Part shown: positions 1-9,761 of the stretch, in pieces
How positions within the stretch are numbered: position 1 is the stretch's first letter
How the letters are laid out: the number at the start of each line of letters is the position of its first letter
Origin: Verticillium longisporum
Taxonomy: Eukaryota > Ascomycota > Sordariomycetes > Glomerellales > Plectosphaerellaceae
DNA: 64,000 bases
Direction: 5' to 3'
NCBI GenBank assembly: GCA_019188255.1
Contig: JAETXT010000005.1
Coordinates: 3,968,001 to 4,032,000, forward strand
Notes under the pieces: generated by a model
Databases searched by the model: none
The model's input: only the letters and a program-made list of their open reading frames with translations
Told to the model about the DNA's origin: nothing
Position numbers and translations under genes: made by a program

Positions 1-2148
1 AGTTCTCTGGCACTAAGGCCAAGCACGATGAGAATGGATGCTCGTTGAGAAATGGAGTAGTCGCCATCATAAAGTGTCTTGGCGAACCAGGGAGCCATCA
101 CCTTCGGCTGTGCGACTATGAGAGCTATCATGCTTTGTAGACGGAGCTCGTAAAAATTGGCAATGTCAAATTTGTCCTGAAGACCTACCAGTTGGGACGC
201 AAGCTCATCGGCGTGAGCGCTGACCTCGGAGCCGAAGTTCGCCTTTCGCCTGATCAATGAAGGGGATGTTTCTAAAGCCAACTTTTGCTTGTCATAGTTG
301 TCGTCGTCTCGAAGATATGTGATGAGGTCGCGGATGTACACGGGAGCTTTAGGCTTGTCCCTCCGGACAAGGGTAGCATCTTCGTCGGAATCCTCAGCGT
401 CGTCATCTGGCTTATTGTACGCCATGAGGTCATCATCTTCGCTCTCAGAGGAGTCTTCGACCTCTTCGATAATAAAACCAGTGTTCCTAGGAGGTAAAAC
501 CCGTCGGGTAATTGGTTTAGCTGGCGCTGGCTTGACATTCGGTTCCTCAGGCTTCATAGCTGAGGTTGAAACGAGAGGCTCGACTGGACCGACTTCGTCG
601 GCCATTGTGGGCAGTGACTTGTACCACTTTGCTTCCTCGCTGTCCATTTCATCTGTCTTGAAGTCGAGCTTGTTCTGGTTAGTGTCAGACAGTGAAGACA
701 ATGCCTCGCCGATTACCATGCCGAGTAGTCTAGCCTTCGCCTGAGTTGAGTTTAAGCGGTTGGAGATTGTTTGAAGGTAACTTCCGGATCTCATAATCAT
801 CTTCAGCTTCACAGCCGAAGCTCGATGGACGTAACCCGCGGTTAGGAGCAATACTTGGGCGTGGGCTAAACCATGTCAGCTCGGCTAGTAGACTGCAGGC
901 CTCTTTTGGACTGGTACCTTCTTGTTGTAGCATAGGCGAGTGCTTGATATAGAGCTGGTCACCGAATTGACTGAGACTCTTCTCTAGGACCTGACTTGTG
1001 CACTCCTTGTCTTTTCCGACGACGGCCACGACAGCTCGCCGGATGCCGATGGCCTCGCCGAGTCCTGCACCAGTAGAGTTTGTGAGCCATAAGACGAGAT
1101 GGTTCATTCTGCTATCGTTATTCGCCACAAGCTTTCCGAGAACACCGGCAGCTGCCGATATTCTTTTTCTCGCCTCAGGGGACTCGGATGAACCCAATGG
1201 ATTCAAGTGTGTGTCTGCAAGGTACTTGACAACTGCGTAAAGCATGCGTTTTTGCTCAAGCTGCGAGAGGTGGCCAAAAAGACGAACGAAGGCGTTTGTG
1301 CTGGCATCCGGACCTAGGAGAAGATCTTGGATAAGATGTTTGTTCATATGCTCCGAGTATCCTAGCCGGAGTCCGCGAACAAACAACTCGGCACATAGCT
1401 TTTCATCATCGGATGATGGACCGTCTGACACCCAAGCCACAATGCTTCTTCCCAGCCACTTGCTATAGAGCAATCCATCTGACACCCAGGCATTCTTGTG
1501 AGCGGAAAGCTCCTTTTGAATGATGGATTGTGCCTCGGCTGCGATGGAAACCAATTTCCCGCCAGCGAAGAAGCTCACCAGCTCATGGGCCATAGCCTTC
1601 CTCCGGATGGGATTATCAAGATGCGGCAGACCTGATGACCAAAGCGCCATCAACTGAAGATCTCCATCGAGAATTTTGGTGACGACTTGAAGCAGAATAT
1701 CGAGATTCATGGCTATGTCGGGTCTCTTGACTGATTGTCCATCAGCCTTGGATTCCTGTGTCAATGCCTTGACCCGCGCAACAAGAGCATTGACACCAGT
1801 GAGGTTACGGAGACATCTCAACAGAAGGGATAAATCTTCAGCATCCCCATCCCCAAGAACCGGCCAGTAGTTCGGGATAATCTCAGAGACAAGAACTTGG
1901 ATGACCCGGGCAGATTCGGAGGTCGGATCTGCGGTCTTGTTGTTGCGACTTGCCAGCTTGAGGGCTGAGATCAAGGTGTCATAGTCCGGTTGGCTCATCA
2001 GCTTCTCAAGGACCGTGCCATCCGAAGATGAGGTTTTGAGCTTGTTGACCTCATCAGCGGAGCTGGGCGACGGAGAGAGTCCGAACGGAGACCCAGACGG
2101 CCTCGGCTTCAGATATGTCTGGCTGACTGGTGTCAAGAAATCGTCCAT
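1..2148 (-). CDS. TEL2: TEL2/CLK2-like telomere length regulation protein (C-terminus cut by window edge)
   Basis: TEL2 is the scaffold of the TEL2-TTI1-TTI2 cochaperone that matures PIKK kinases (TOR, ATM/Tel1, ATR/Mec1). I start it at the ATG at 2148 (MDDFLTPVSQTYLKP); the longer open frame upstream looks non-coding. About 410 codons run to a 52-nt intron at 917..866 (GTACCAG ... TTTAG). Splicing it changes frame and joins MLQQE to AHAQVLLLTAGYVHR, followed by YLQTISNRL and LLGMVIGEALSS, which are typical of the family. An acidic linker (EEVEDSSESEDDD) precedes the conserved C-terminal domain from about residue 585 (PVYIRDLITYLRDDDNYDKQ, then SLIRRKANFG and ELRLQSMIALIVAQP). About 698 residues are visible and the frame is still open at base 1, so the end lies outside. 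It is divergent from UBA3 across 415 bp. No frame break was seen. Confidence 0.9.
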
Positions 2149-2563
2149 GGCTTGTTTTAGATAGTGTGTAACAGCGTGGCTCGTGATTTGACCGGTGTTT
2201 GAGATACGTGCGCGGATATCATTGCGCAAAGTTATGGTATAGTCTCCAGGTCTCGGAAAGAAGCAGCTCTTACGGTGTATCTTGTTGGAGAAGACGAGCT
2301 GTGACTTCGTCAAACGGCAGTGAGGTTGACCATTCGCACAGTGCGTTTGGTGACTTCCTGGGAAGTCAGTCGCCCCACCTCCTTCAGCACGCGTTGCTAA
2401 TCGATAAGCAAAACCCCATTTCACTGAGCTGCATCGGCTGGGGTTCGCTATGAGCTCACCGAAACCACCAAGAGCTGCCCCTCTATAGATGCGGCGACCA
2501 CCAGCATCGGCCTTTGCCATTACATCTAGCCCTTCTCAACCACACACAAAGACTAAGATCAAT
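2149..2563. promoter_or_regulatory. Divergent intergenic region between TEL2 and UBA3
   Basis: These 415 bp separate two head-to-head housekeeping genes and must hold both promoters. An open frame crosses it on the minus strand, but its translation does not resemble the TEL2 N-terminus. I see no clear TATA box. Confidence 0.5.
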
Positions 2564-4080
2564 ATGGTACAAGCTGAAGTGGCTTCAAGGCCAGTTGATG
2601 AAACAGCAAGATGGTATGCGCCCGCGGTCTGATCTGCTCAAACAGGAGCTGACAATTCCGTCGCAGGACCTACCTCGACACCATCCGCAAGAACCCCGGG
2701 CCCTTCACCGATCCAATTGCTGGTACGCAAGAGGCGATCGACCAGTTCGACCAAATCAAGGTCTTGTGCGTGACGACTTGCGCTTGAGGTCGTCATAATA
2801 TGCTAACAACTGTACAGGGTTATGTTCGTTGCCCGTCATGTCCTTCCCTGTCCAGTTGCTAACCCCAAGTAGTGGTGCGGGAGGTTTGGGATGCGAGATT
2901 CTCAAGAACCTCGCCATGTCCAAGTTCAAAGACATACACGTGATTGATATGGGTAAGGTGCTCCGTGAGGGTGAAAGCCCCACGACGCCTGGCTGACCTC
3001 CGTGCAGACACAATCGACATCTCGAATCTCAACCGACAATTCCTCTTTCGAAAGTCTGATGTTGGCAAGTACAAGGCGGATATCGCAGCCGAGTTTGTCA
3101 TGAAAAGAGTCAAGGGCGTCAATATCACGGCACACAGCTGTCGTATCCAGGACTTCGACACCGACTTCTACAAGCAGTTCCAGTTTGTTATTTGCGGATT
3201 GGACAGCATTGAGGCACGGAGGTGGATCAACGCCATGTTGGTGTCCATAGCCGAGGAGGGAGAGGATGCAGACTGCCTGATCCCCATGATTGATGGCGGC
3301 ACCGAGGGCTTCAAGGGACAGGCGCGTGTCATTGTGCCTTCCATCACATCTTGCATCGAGTGCCAGCTCGACATGCACGCGCCGAGAGCAGCTGTGCCGC
3401 TCTGCACCATCGCTTCCATTCCCCGTCAGCCAGAGCACTGCATCGAATGGGCGCACGTCATTGCGTGGGAAAAAGAGAGGCCCTTCCCTCAGCTCGACAA
3501 GGACGACCCGGAACACATCACATGGCTGTACCAGAAGGCAATCGCGCGCGCAAACGAGTTCAACATCACAGGCGTGACGTACGCGTCAACACAAGGCGTT
3601 GTGAAGAACATCATACCCGCCATTGCTTCCACAAATGCCATTATTGCCGCCGCCTGCTGCAACGAGGCATTCAAGCTTGCCAGTTCGGCCGCGCCTCCGC
3701 TCGGCATGGAAGAGAACTACATGATGTACTCTGGCAACGACAGCATCTACACATACACTTTTAAGCACGAGAAGAAGGACGACTGTCCCGTGTGCGGCCA
3801 GCAGGCGCGGCCACTCGAGGTCAAGCCGACGATGACACTGCAAGAGCTGGTGGATTCGCTGGCGGTGCGGCCTGAGGCGCAACTCAAGAAGCCATCCCTC
3901 CGAGGCGAGGGCAAGACACTGTACATGCAGTTTCCTCCGTCGCTTGAGGAGAAGACGAGGCCGAACCTCGAGAAGACTCTGGAGGAGCTCGAGCTTGTGG
4001 ATGGGCAGAACGTAGTGGTGACAGATCCCGCGTTCCCTCTGGAGTTCAACTTTTTCCTGCGGTTCAACAAGAACGGTTGA
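2564..4080 (+). CDS. UBA3: NEDD8-activating enzyme E1 catalytic subunit (UBA3-like)
   Basis: UBA3, with ULA1/APP-BP1, adenylates NEDD8/Rub1 and passes it to UBC12 for cullin modification. I infer five exons: 2564-2613, 2667-2765, 2818-2823, 2873-2952 and 3008-4080, giving 435 aa, close to the fungal norm. Exon 1 joins exon 2 as [18 protein letters not shown]. The ATP-binding loop reads [18 protein letters not shown] and depends on a 6-nt exon (GGTTAT). Next come [17 protein letters not shown], then the catalytic cysteine in [25 protein letters not shown] as part of the zinc site, and a C-terminal E2-binding ubiquitin-like domain ([14 protein letters not shown] to FFLRFNKNG). The order of motifs is that of UBA3 rather than UBA1 or UBA2. 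Confidence 0.93.
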
Positions 4081-4332
4081 GGAAGGTCTTGCGCTGAGCA
4101 TGGAATGGGACACCTATACATAGATGACATGACGAAATGACTTCCCTCCCAAGACAGGGCCTGACGATATGACGATGGAACGTTGGTATCATGATTTATT
4201 TTGGTCTTCCTGAATCCATTCCATTCCCCATGCCAGAAAACAAGCAAAACACCGGATTTCTACCTGTAAAAACAAAGGGTATGTACAATAAGGGTCCCGC
4301 CGCGCCACCTGTATCGAAGCCCCGTACATGCA

Positions 4333-5519
4333 TCACCTGACCATGTTGATGACTTGCTGCTCGAGACGCGCACACTTCTTCTTCATCGTCTTGATGGCCT
4401 CGAGAAGCAGCTCGTCGCTGTCCCACTGACCAGTGGCGGCCTCAATGGCGAAGATGAAGTGGTCGCGGCGCCGGCCGAGCTTGACCTTGCCCTGAAACTC
4501 GGCGTGGCGCAGGCACTCGCGCGAGACGGTGTCCTTCATGGCGTCGCGGACGACGGCCTTGCGCTCGCCCTCGTGGCCCTCGTAGCCGGAGCCGGGTGTG
4601 CGGGCCTCATCAGCAGAGACGCGCTCAATGCCGATAACGCCGGCGGGGATGCTGCGGGCGAACTTTCCGGCGGCGGCACCTAGGAGGGGGCGGGTGAAGG
4701 TGATGTTGGGGAGGAGGCGATAAGAGGCCATGGCGACGGGTGAGAACTTTGCGTGGTCGGAGCCGATGCCCTTGTGCATGTGCATGTCCATCTCGAGGAC
4801 CTGGCCGGGACGCAACTTGGCGAGGAGGATGTCCGGGTTCGTAGGGCGGACAGTGTTGAGGGGCCCGTCAAAGTACTCGAGCTGGCGGCCCGAGGGCACA
4901 TACTCGATGTCGGAGGCGTGGACGTGGGCGTTGCGGAAGGCCTTGGTCGGGTCGATCTCGCCGGGCGCGGCATCGGGGTTGCGCGTGCACTCGATACGGA
5001 GGCGAAGTTGGACAGTGTTGTAGTCAAAGATGTCGCCGGGGGTGCCGTCGGGGTTCTTCTTTCGCCAGCGGAGGAAGTCGCGCAGGCCTGCCTTGTTGGC
5101 TGTGAAGGGAACGAGACCCAGACGGTGTGCTAGGACCTCGTCTTGGATGACTGAGGTGTTGTTATAGATGTAGACCGTCTCGATGGCGAGGGTAGGGATT
5201 TCGGAGATGAGGATGCGACGGAGCGCATTGGCGATGGATGCGTCGACACCAATGAGGGAGAAGGATGACTCGGAGGGAGAGAGCTGGTGATAACGCACGC
5301 GAAAGTTCTCGCGGAACGTGTCAAGTGACCAGCTGTTATCCTCGCCGGGATAGTTGCCGGGGAAGTCGGTGGAGGCTACATCGTAGACGACCTCTTTTTC
5401 AATGCTGACTGTCTAATAGCGCAGGCGCAATCAGTGACAGCTCATTATGCAGATTTCTTGCGACAACTCACGTTCCGCTTCTCCAGCTCAGCAGCGGTGG
5501 GCGTCACGTATGGAGCCAT
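4333..5519 (-). CDS. RPC40: RNA polymerases I and III subunit AC40
   Basis: This is the alpha-like 40 kDa subunit shared by RNA polymerases I and III, which pairs with AC19 to nucleate assembly. There are two exons, 5519..5472 and 5412..4333, with an intron starting GTGAGT and ending TATTAG; the product is 375 aa. The start is MAPYVTPTAAELEKRN. Family motifs include DASIANALRRILISEIPTLA, NNTSVIQDEVLAHRLGLVPF, CTRNPDAAPGEIDP, DPDILLAKLRPGQ (here NPDILLAKLRPGQ) and DHAKFSPVAMASYRLLP. PAGVIGIERVSADEARTPG and DTVSRECLRH mark the C-terminal half. It is convergent with UBA3 (252 bp between stops). A run of five C in FTRPLLG is read correctly, so not every C run in this window is faulty. Confidence 0.95.
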
Positions 5520-6342
5520 GGTATCTGTGTGGTGGTGCTGGGCGCCGTGGGTGTTGGTGACGATGATCTCGGGATGCGCTGGGAAATTTTTCGATTGGGA
5601 CCCCTCAAGACTGCCGTTATCTTATCGGTACAATCGACGCTGGCGTGCCTTCATCCTTCCTGGTTCAGGTACCTTGCCTGGTGGGGCACCAAAGTGCGAG
5701 AAAGATTCTAGGTACAACAGTTTCTTACGTCATCCACCAGCCCAGTGGCAGAACACTGGGATGCCAAATACGGGACTCCATCGTCGACTTGCCATCGACA
5801 TGGATGGTATGAATTGCAATAGCGTCAATTCGCATACCTGAACCATTTGTGTCCAAGGTTTTGCATAACGCTGCGATCTCATATTCACACGAGACATCGT
5901 AGCTGCTTCGACCTCGTTGCCTACATCTGTTCGGAGGACTTTGGCTGGTTAGCTCGATCCAAAACACGTAGGACTTCGACGCTGGAGTGATGTCGCTTTC
6001 TGTTCGATCGACCGACTAGCTTCCTGCCACTTCAAATGAACAGGCCAATTAAAATTAGACGAGCTCAAAATCTTGTTCGGCATTGCTTTGGCGGTTCAAT
6101 TGCGCGCCGAATTCGAGCCATGGCAAGTAAGTGTGGATACGAGTGTCACCTAGCATCGACTCCAGCGCCATATCAAATCTGATTCCTCACCTGGGCCCTT
6201 CATTCTCGAGACCGGTTTCCTCAAATCAAAACGATGGACTGTACCAATGTTGTCTCTAGTGGTACTCTCATTCAGTCGCACAACACCTTCGCTCACAAAA
6301 CAGACGGACAGACAGACATGACGATTGCAAACAACACAAGAC
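5520..6342. other. Intergenic, no gene seen
   Basis: About 820 bp lie between the RPC40 start and the 3' end of the next minus-strand gene. The short open frames here have no recognisable family and no plausible splice joins. It should contain the RPC40 promoter. Confidence 0.5.
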
Positions 6343-6895
6343 TCATATCCCAAGTCCCGCGACCATCTTGGCATGAATCACCTTCCGGTTGCCCTCACAC
6401 TGCCCCTTGACGGTCCCCACGAGAAGCCTCGAGCACTTGATCGTCACAAATTCTTTCATCTCCAGCCCCTCGCCCTCGCCCTCAATGGTCCACACAGTCT
6501 CGAGCACGATGCCCATGGGACTCCGAATCCGCACGAAAAGCCCACCGGCGAGGTTCGTGAACTCATAGGTACTGACAATGTCCGAGTCCCAAAGACCCGC
6601 GGGCAACGTGTGGACGATGTCTGTGACCTGATAGCACTTGGTGTCGCCGAGGGGCGTAATCTCCGCGGGCAGCGGGGCAGGAGAAGGGCTCGCGATGAGT
6701 TCAAACTTGGACATGGCGGGGAGCACTGTATAACGTGCTCGTGGTTGTGGAGCATGGCAATGGCATCAGTGCGTGTGGCGGGTGACGGGATTGGGGTGAT
6801 GTGAGTGAGGCTCTGGGAAGTGTTGAGGAAGCCTGGGACAGTATGAGTGAGTGTACGTTGTAGACTTGCGGGGCGCGGCGTGACGTACTAGCCAT
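6343..6895 (-). CDS. Small DUF7053-like protein, frame broken once
   Basis: This is a fungal protein of unknown function that resembles the DUF7053 family. Exon 1 is only 7 nt (ATGGCTA, 6895..6889), followed by a 56-nt intron (GTACGT ... CCCAG, 6888..6833) and exon 2 to 6343. Splicing gives MASFLNTSQSLTHITPIP and then DAIAMLHNHEHVIQCSP, the usual start of this family. The continuation (MSKFELIASPSPAP, CYQVTDIVHTLPAGLWDSD, FVRIRSPMGIVLETVWTIEG) lies one frame away. One more base in the G run at 6718-6721 would join them into about 165 aa. I infer a homopolymer error or a recent indel. An alternative is a shorter protein starting at an ATG inside the second frame (MSKFEL). Function is not known. 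Confidence 0.6.
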
Positions 6896-8229
6896 GGTTG
6901 CCGAATTACGATGCTATCTTACTTCAGATGTCGGGGGTGATGGGATATGCTCCAATTAAGCCGAAGGGTGATGCTGTCTCTTAAAAAGTGATGCTAGATA
7001 TGATATACGGATGTCTTTTGGCCAACGAAAGTAGGCATTGGCGTTGACACACGAGGCGTCTCAAGCCGAGCGTCCCTGCCGTCATGACTGACGCGCGGTG
7101 TCCTGCGCACGTCGATCAGGGGTTGAGGTGGGTCCTGTTATGCTGGCCATCTATGCTCCACAGCGATGGATGCTTCTAAGTACATATTGATCTTAAATCC
7201 AACCTTACCTTCCCAAGCTCGTATGCCGGAAAGTCAAACTGAAAGTTCCGGGTCTTCGACCATATTCCTTGATTATTTGTAATGATCACGAATCGAACAA
7301 TTGTTCCAGCGCATCGCGAAGCCCAGTCAGCCACCGCCTTGGTGAACTGAGGCGGTTCTATCCGTCACAATTCATTATCATCTCGAATATAATGCTTGGC
7401 ATATCGGAACAAGCTTGGCAATTCGATTGCACTTGAAGCTAGTGTATGTCGCTTCTTCGGACTTCCTACAGTATGCATCGGGGCTGCCCTCCTAAACAAA
7501 CATGTAAGGTCCATCGCATGGTGAGACGAAGAAGATCATCTATTGTGGCGCCAAAGAAAAGAGTATGGCTTGAGATGAAGGATTGGAAACAAGTGATAAA
7601 CAGCAAGTAGTTGATGTAGAAGAAAAGCAAAAAGGATTTCTCCTTATTGCCGTGTGCCGGTCTTGAACCCTCCGTCCCTCCACGCGCTTTCTGGCCTGCG
7701 CGCCCATCGCAGTTAGGGGGATGCGATTTTTGGGTATTTATTTAGGGTCACCCCTGGGACCACTGCACCATGCGTCACGGTGCGGTGATCCCTGTTGGGA
7801 AAAGGTCAGGTTGCGGGTGGTTATAACGTGCTGTACACAGGGCAGGGGAAGGAGGCAGGAGCTCGCTGCCAGGGGATACAGTTTGGGTGAAGAGTGGGTG
7901 ATTCAACATCACTTTTGACATGAAATCTGCTGGCTACCAGAGTTTTTCACCATGACCATACGACGCACCAATGGCCATGCTTTTCAATTGGCTGTGGATG
8001 CGACCATTGATGATGTGTTTCACAAGAAGGAACCCGCAAGCACCAGGACAAAACTTCGCCGAGGCAAGTAGATACGCGCGCTGTACAAGTCTAGTTTCGA
8101 AGATCAAAGGCACATCATCTCTCAACACCGCTAGTTCTAGACATCGACATAGGCGTACTCCTACATTCTCTGGGTATCTAGTCATCTCTCCGTACATAAT
8201 GTAGCATCATTCACACACACTCAGATATC
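6896..8229. other. Intergenic, no gene seen
   Basis: About 1.3 kb contain only short open frames without family resemblance. No tRNA, repeat array or transposon end was recognised. Confidence 0.45.
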
Positions 8230-9525
8230 TTACTGCCCTCGTTCACCTTCGTCCTCCCAAGACCACAGCATCTTCTCGTCCACACTATACGTTCTCTCCT
8301 CCGTGATGATCTTCACCACATCCATCAGAACCCTCTGTTCAGGGCGATCCTTGGCACTATTCGTCATCATGCTCCCACAGCAGCCCTCAACCTCGCACAT
8401 TAGGGAGTCCCCGTCATGCTCACCGTTCCCAGCGGGGCAAGTCCACACAATCTCGCGGCCCGCAACTGCCGCCCCGACGGTGAGAGTTTGGTGGCCCCGG
8501 AGGATATGCTGCCTGTGAAACGGCTGGCGGCCGAGCACCTCAGCCTTGCGGAGGCGGACGTCGACAGTTACGACAGAGAGGTAAGCCTTGCGCGCTAGCC
8601 ACGACTCGAGATCCCTGACGCGGAAATAACGAGCTGCGGCGTGTAAAGATGCATAACGTGGAAGATTGTGGCCTGCTGAAGCAGACCAGAAGAGCGGGTA
8701 GAGGGCTGTGCGGAAGTAGGCGAGAAGGTCGGCGAATGTAGCAGGGTCGGTGTCGAGGAATAGGGGATTTGTACGCGAAGCGACATGTTGGGAGATGAGG
8801 TTGCGGAGGAGAGGTGACTTTCGGAGCGTTGTGCGAGTCGTCTGGAAGAGACGTTCGCCAACTTGAATGGCAACATATTCAGAGAATGGGGATATGGGCG
8901 CTTGTGAACCGTTTTTCGAAGGCGTGATCTGGACTGGAGACCTCTTGGTGGTCTTGCTCCTGTCGGGGACCCTGTCAGTGCAATCATCTGGCTGGCTATC
9001 TCTTTGGCTTTTCGGGGTGTGCCCTGCAACAGCAAGCTGCTCTTGTCGTCGTTTCTCCTCTCCTGCGATGGCCGCGATGACGATGTGGTTATCAGTTCGA
9101 GGATCCCAGGTCCCGCTGCTCATCGAGCTAGAATTACTTGCACTCAGCACAATAACGCTCTCCCGTAACTCCTGACTGAGCCATTCGCGAGCCTCCGAGA
9201 CTTTTTCAAGCGGCGACAGGTTGTTCGTGAGCTGGACGCGACGCTGTTGTAAAACTTTTCCGGCCGTGGCTTCATTCGAGTTGCCCTCGCTGAGAAGCTT
9301 GGCGATGAGGTGGTCAGCTTTGACTTCATCTAATCGGACTTCCTCTTCAGAGCGACGCTGGGAATGCCGGTCAGTAGATTGATGAGAGGGTGAAGCCGAG
9401 TGAGAAATGCCCGGACATACAGCAGGCTCAAGATAGACGTCCTGACCGTTCTTCGTTGGAATAAGACGGAGGGAATAGCGGCCGTCACCGACACGCTCGA
9501 TACCAAGCTCGATACCAGATTCCAT
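8230..9525 (-). CDS. BTB/POZ-domain protein
   Basis: A single exon encodes about 431 aa from the ATG at 9525 (MESGIELGIERVGDGRYSL). The N-terminal half is polar and low in complexity, with a helical stretch (SEEEVRLDEVKADHLIAKLL). A BTB fold of the potassium-channel tetramerisation type begins near residue 230: YVAIQVGERLFQTTRTTLRK, SPLLRNLISQ, FLDTDPATFADLLAYFRT and AARYFRVRDLESWLARKAYL. The C-terminal part has a cysteine group (CEVEGCCGSMM) and ends WSWEDEGERGQ. BTB proteins of this layout often act as adaptors for CUL3 ubiquitin ligases, but the sequence alone does not show that here. It lies 236 bp downstream of the PEX1 stop, in the same direction. Confidence 0.75.
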   Translation of the reverse strand: MESGIELGIERVGDGRYSLRLIPTKNGQDVYLEPAVCPGISHSASPSHQSTDRHSQRRSEEEVRLDEVKADHLIAKLLSEGNSNEATAGKVLQQRRVQLTNNLSPLEKVSEAREWLSQELRESVIVLSASNSSSMSSGTWDPRTDNHIVIAAIAGEEKRRQEQLAVAGHTPKSQRDSQPDDCTDRVPDRSKTTKRSPVQITPSKNGSQAPISPFSEYVAIQVGERLFQTTRTTLRKSPLLRNLISQHVASRTNPLFLDTDPATFADLLAYFRTALYPLFWSASAGHNLPRYASLHAAARYFRVRDLESWLARKAYLSVVTVDVRLRKAEVLGRQPFHRQHILRGHQTLTVGAAVAGREIVWTCPAGNGEHDGDSLMCEVEGCCGSMMTNSAKDRPEQRVLMDVVKIITEERTYSVDEKMLWSWEDEGERGQ

Positions 9526-9761
9526 GGTAATTTTGGTGATCAAGGAATTACGTCAAGGAAAAGACGAAAGTGTTGAGTCTACATCGAGGGGGGCAGCCAC
9601 GACATCCGAGGGGTATGACTACGTAGGATTGAACAGGAAGGCGTGACGCGTCCAGGAATTCCGAAGCAAGGAAGGAGCCAAATATTCAAGACCGATCATT
9701 ATGATCAGAAAATACAGTAACAACATCTGAATATACAATTCACTCATCGGCTTCGCGTACA

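Noticed and set aside
2149..2520. Upstream in-frame extension of TEL2
   Set aside because: The frame is open to 2520, but the translation (MAKADAGGRRIYRG...) is low in order and includes the divergent promoter; MDDFLTPVS at 2148 fits the family start.
4684..4692. Possible frame break at a C run in RPC40
   Set aside because: The frame through FTRPLLGAA is continuous and matches the family.
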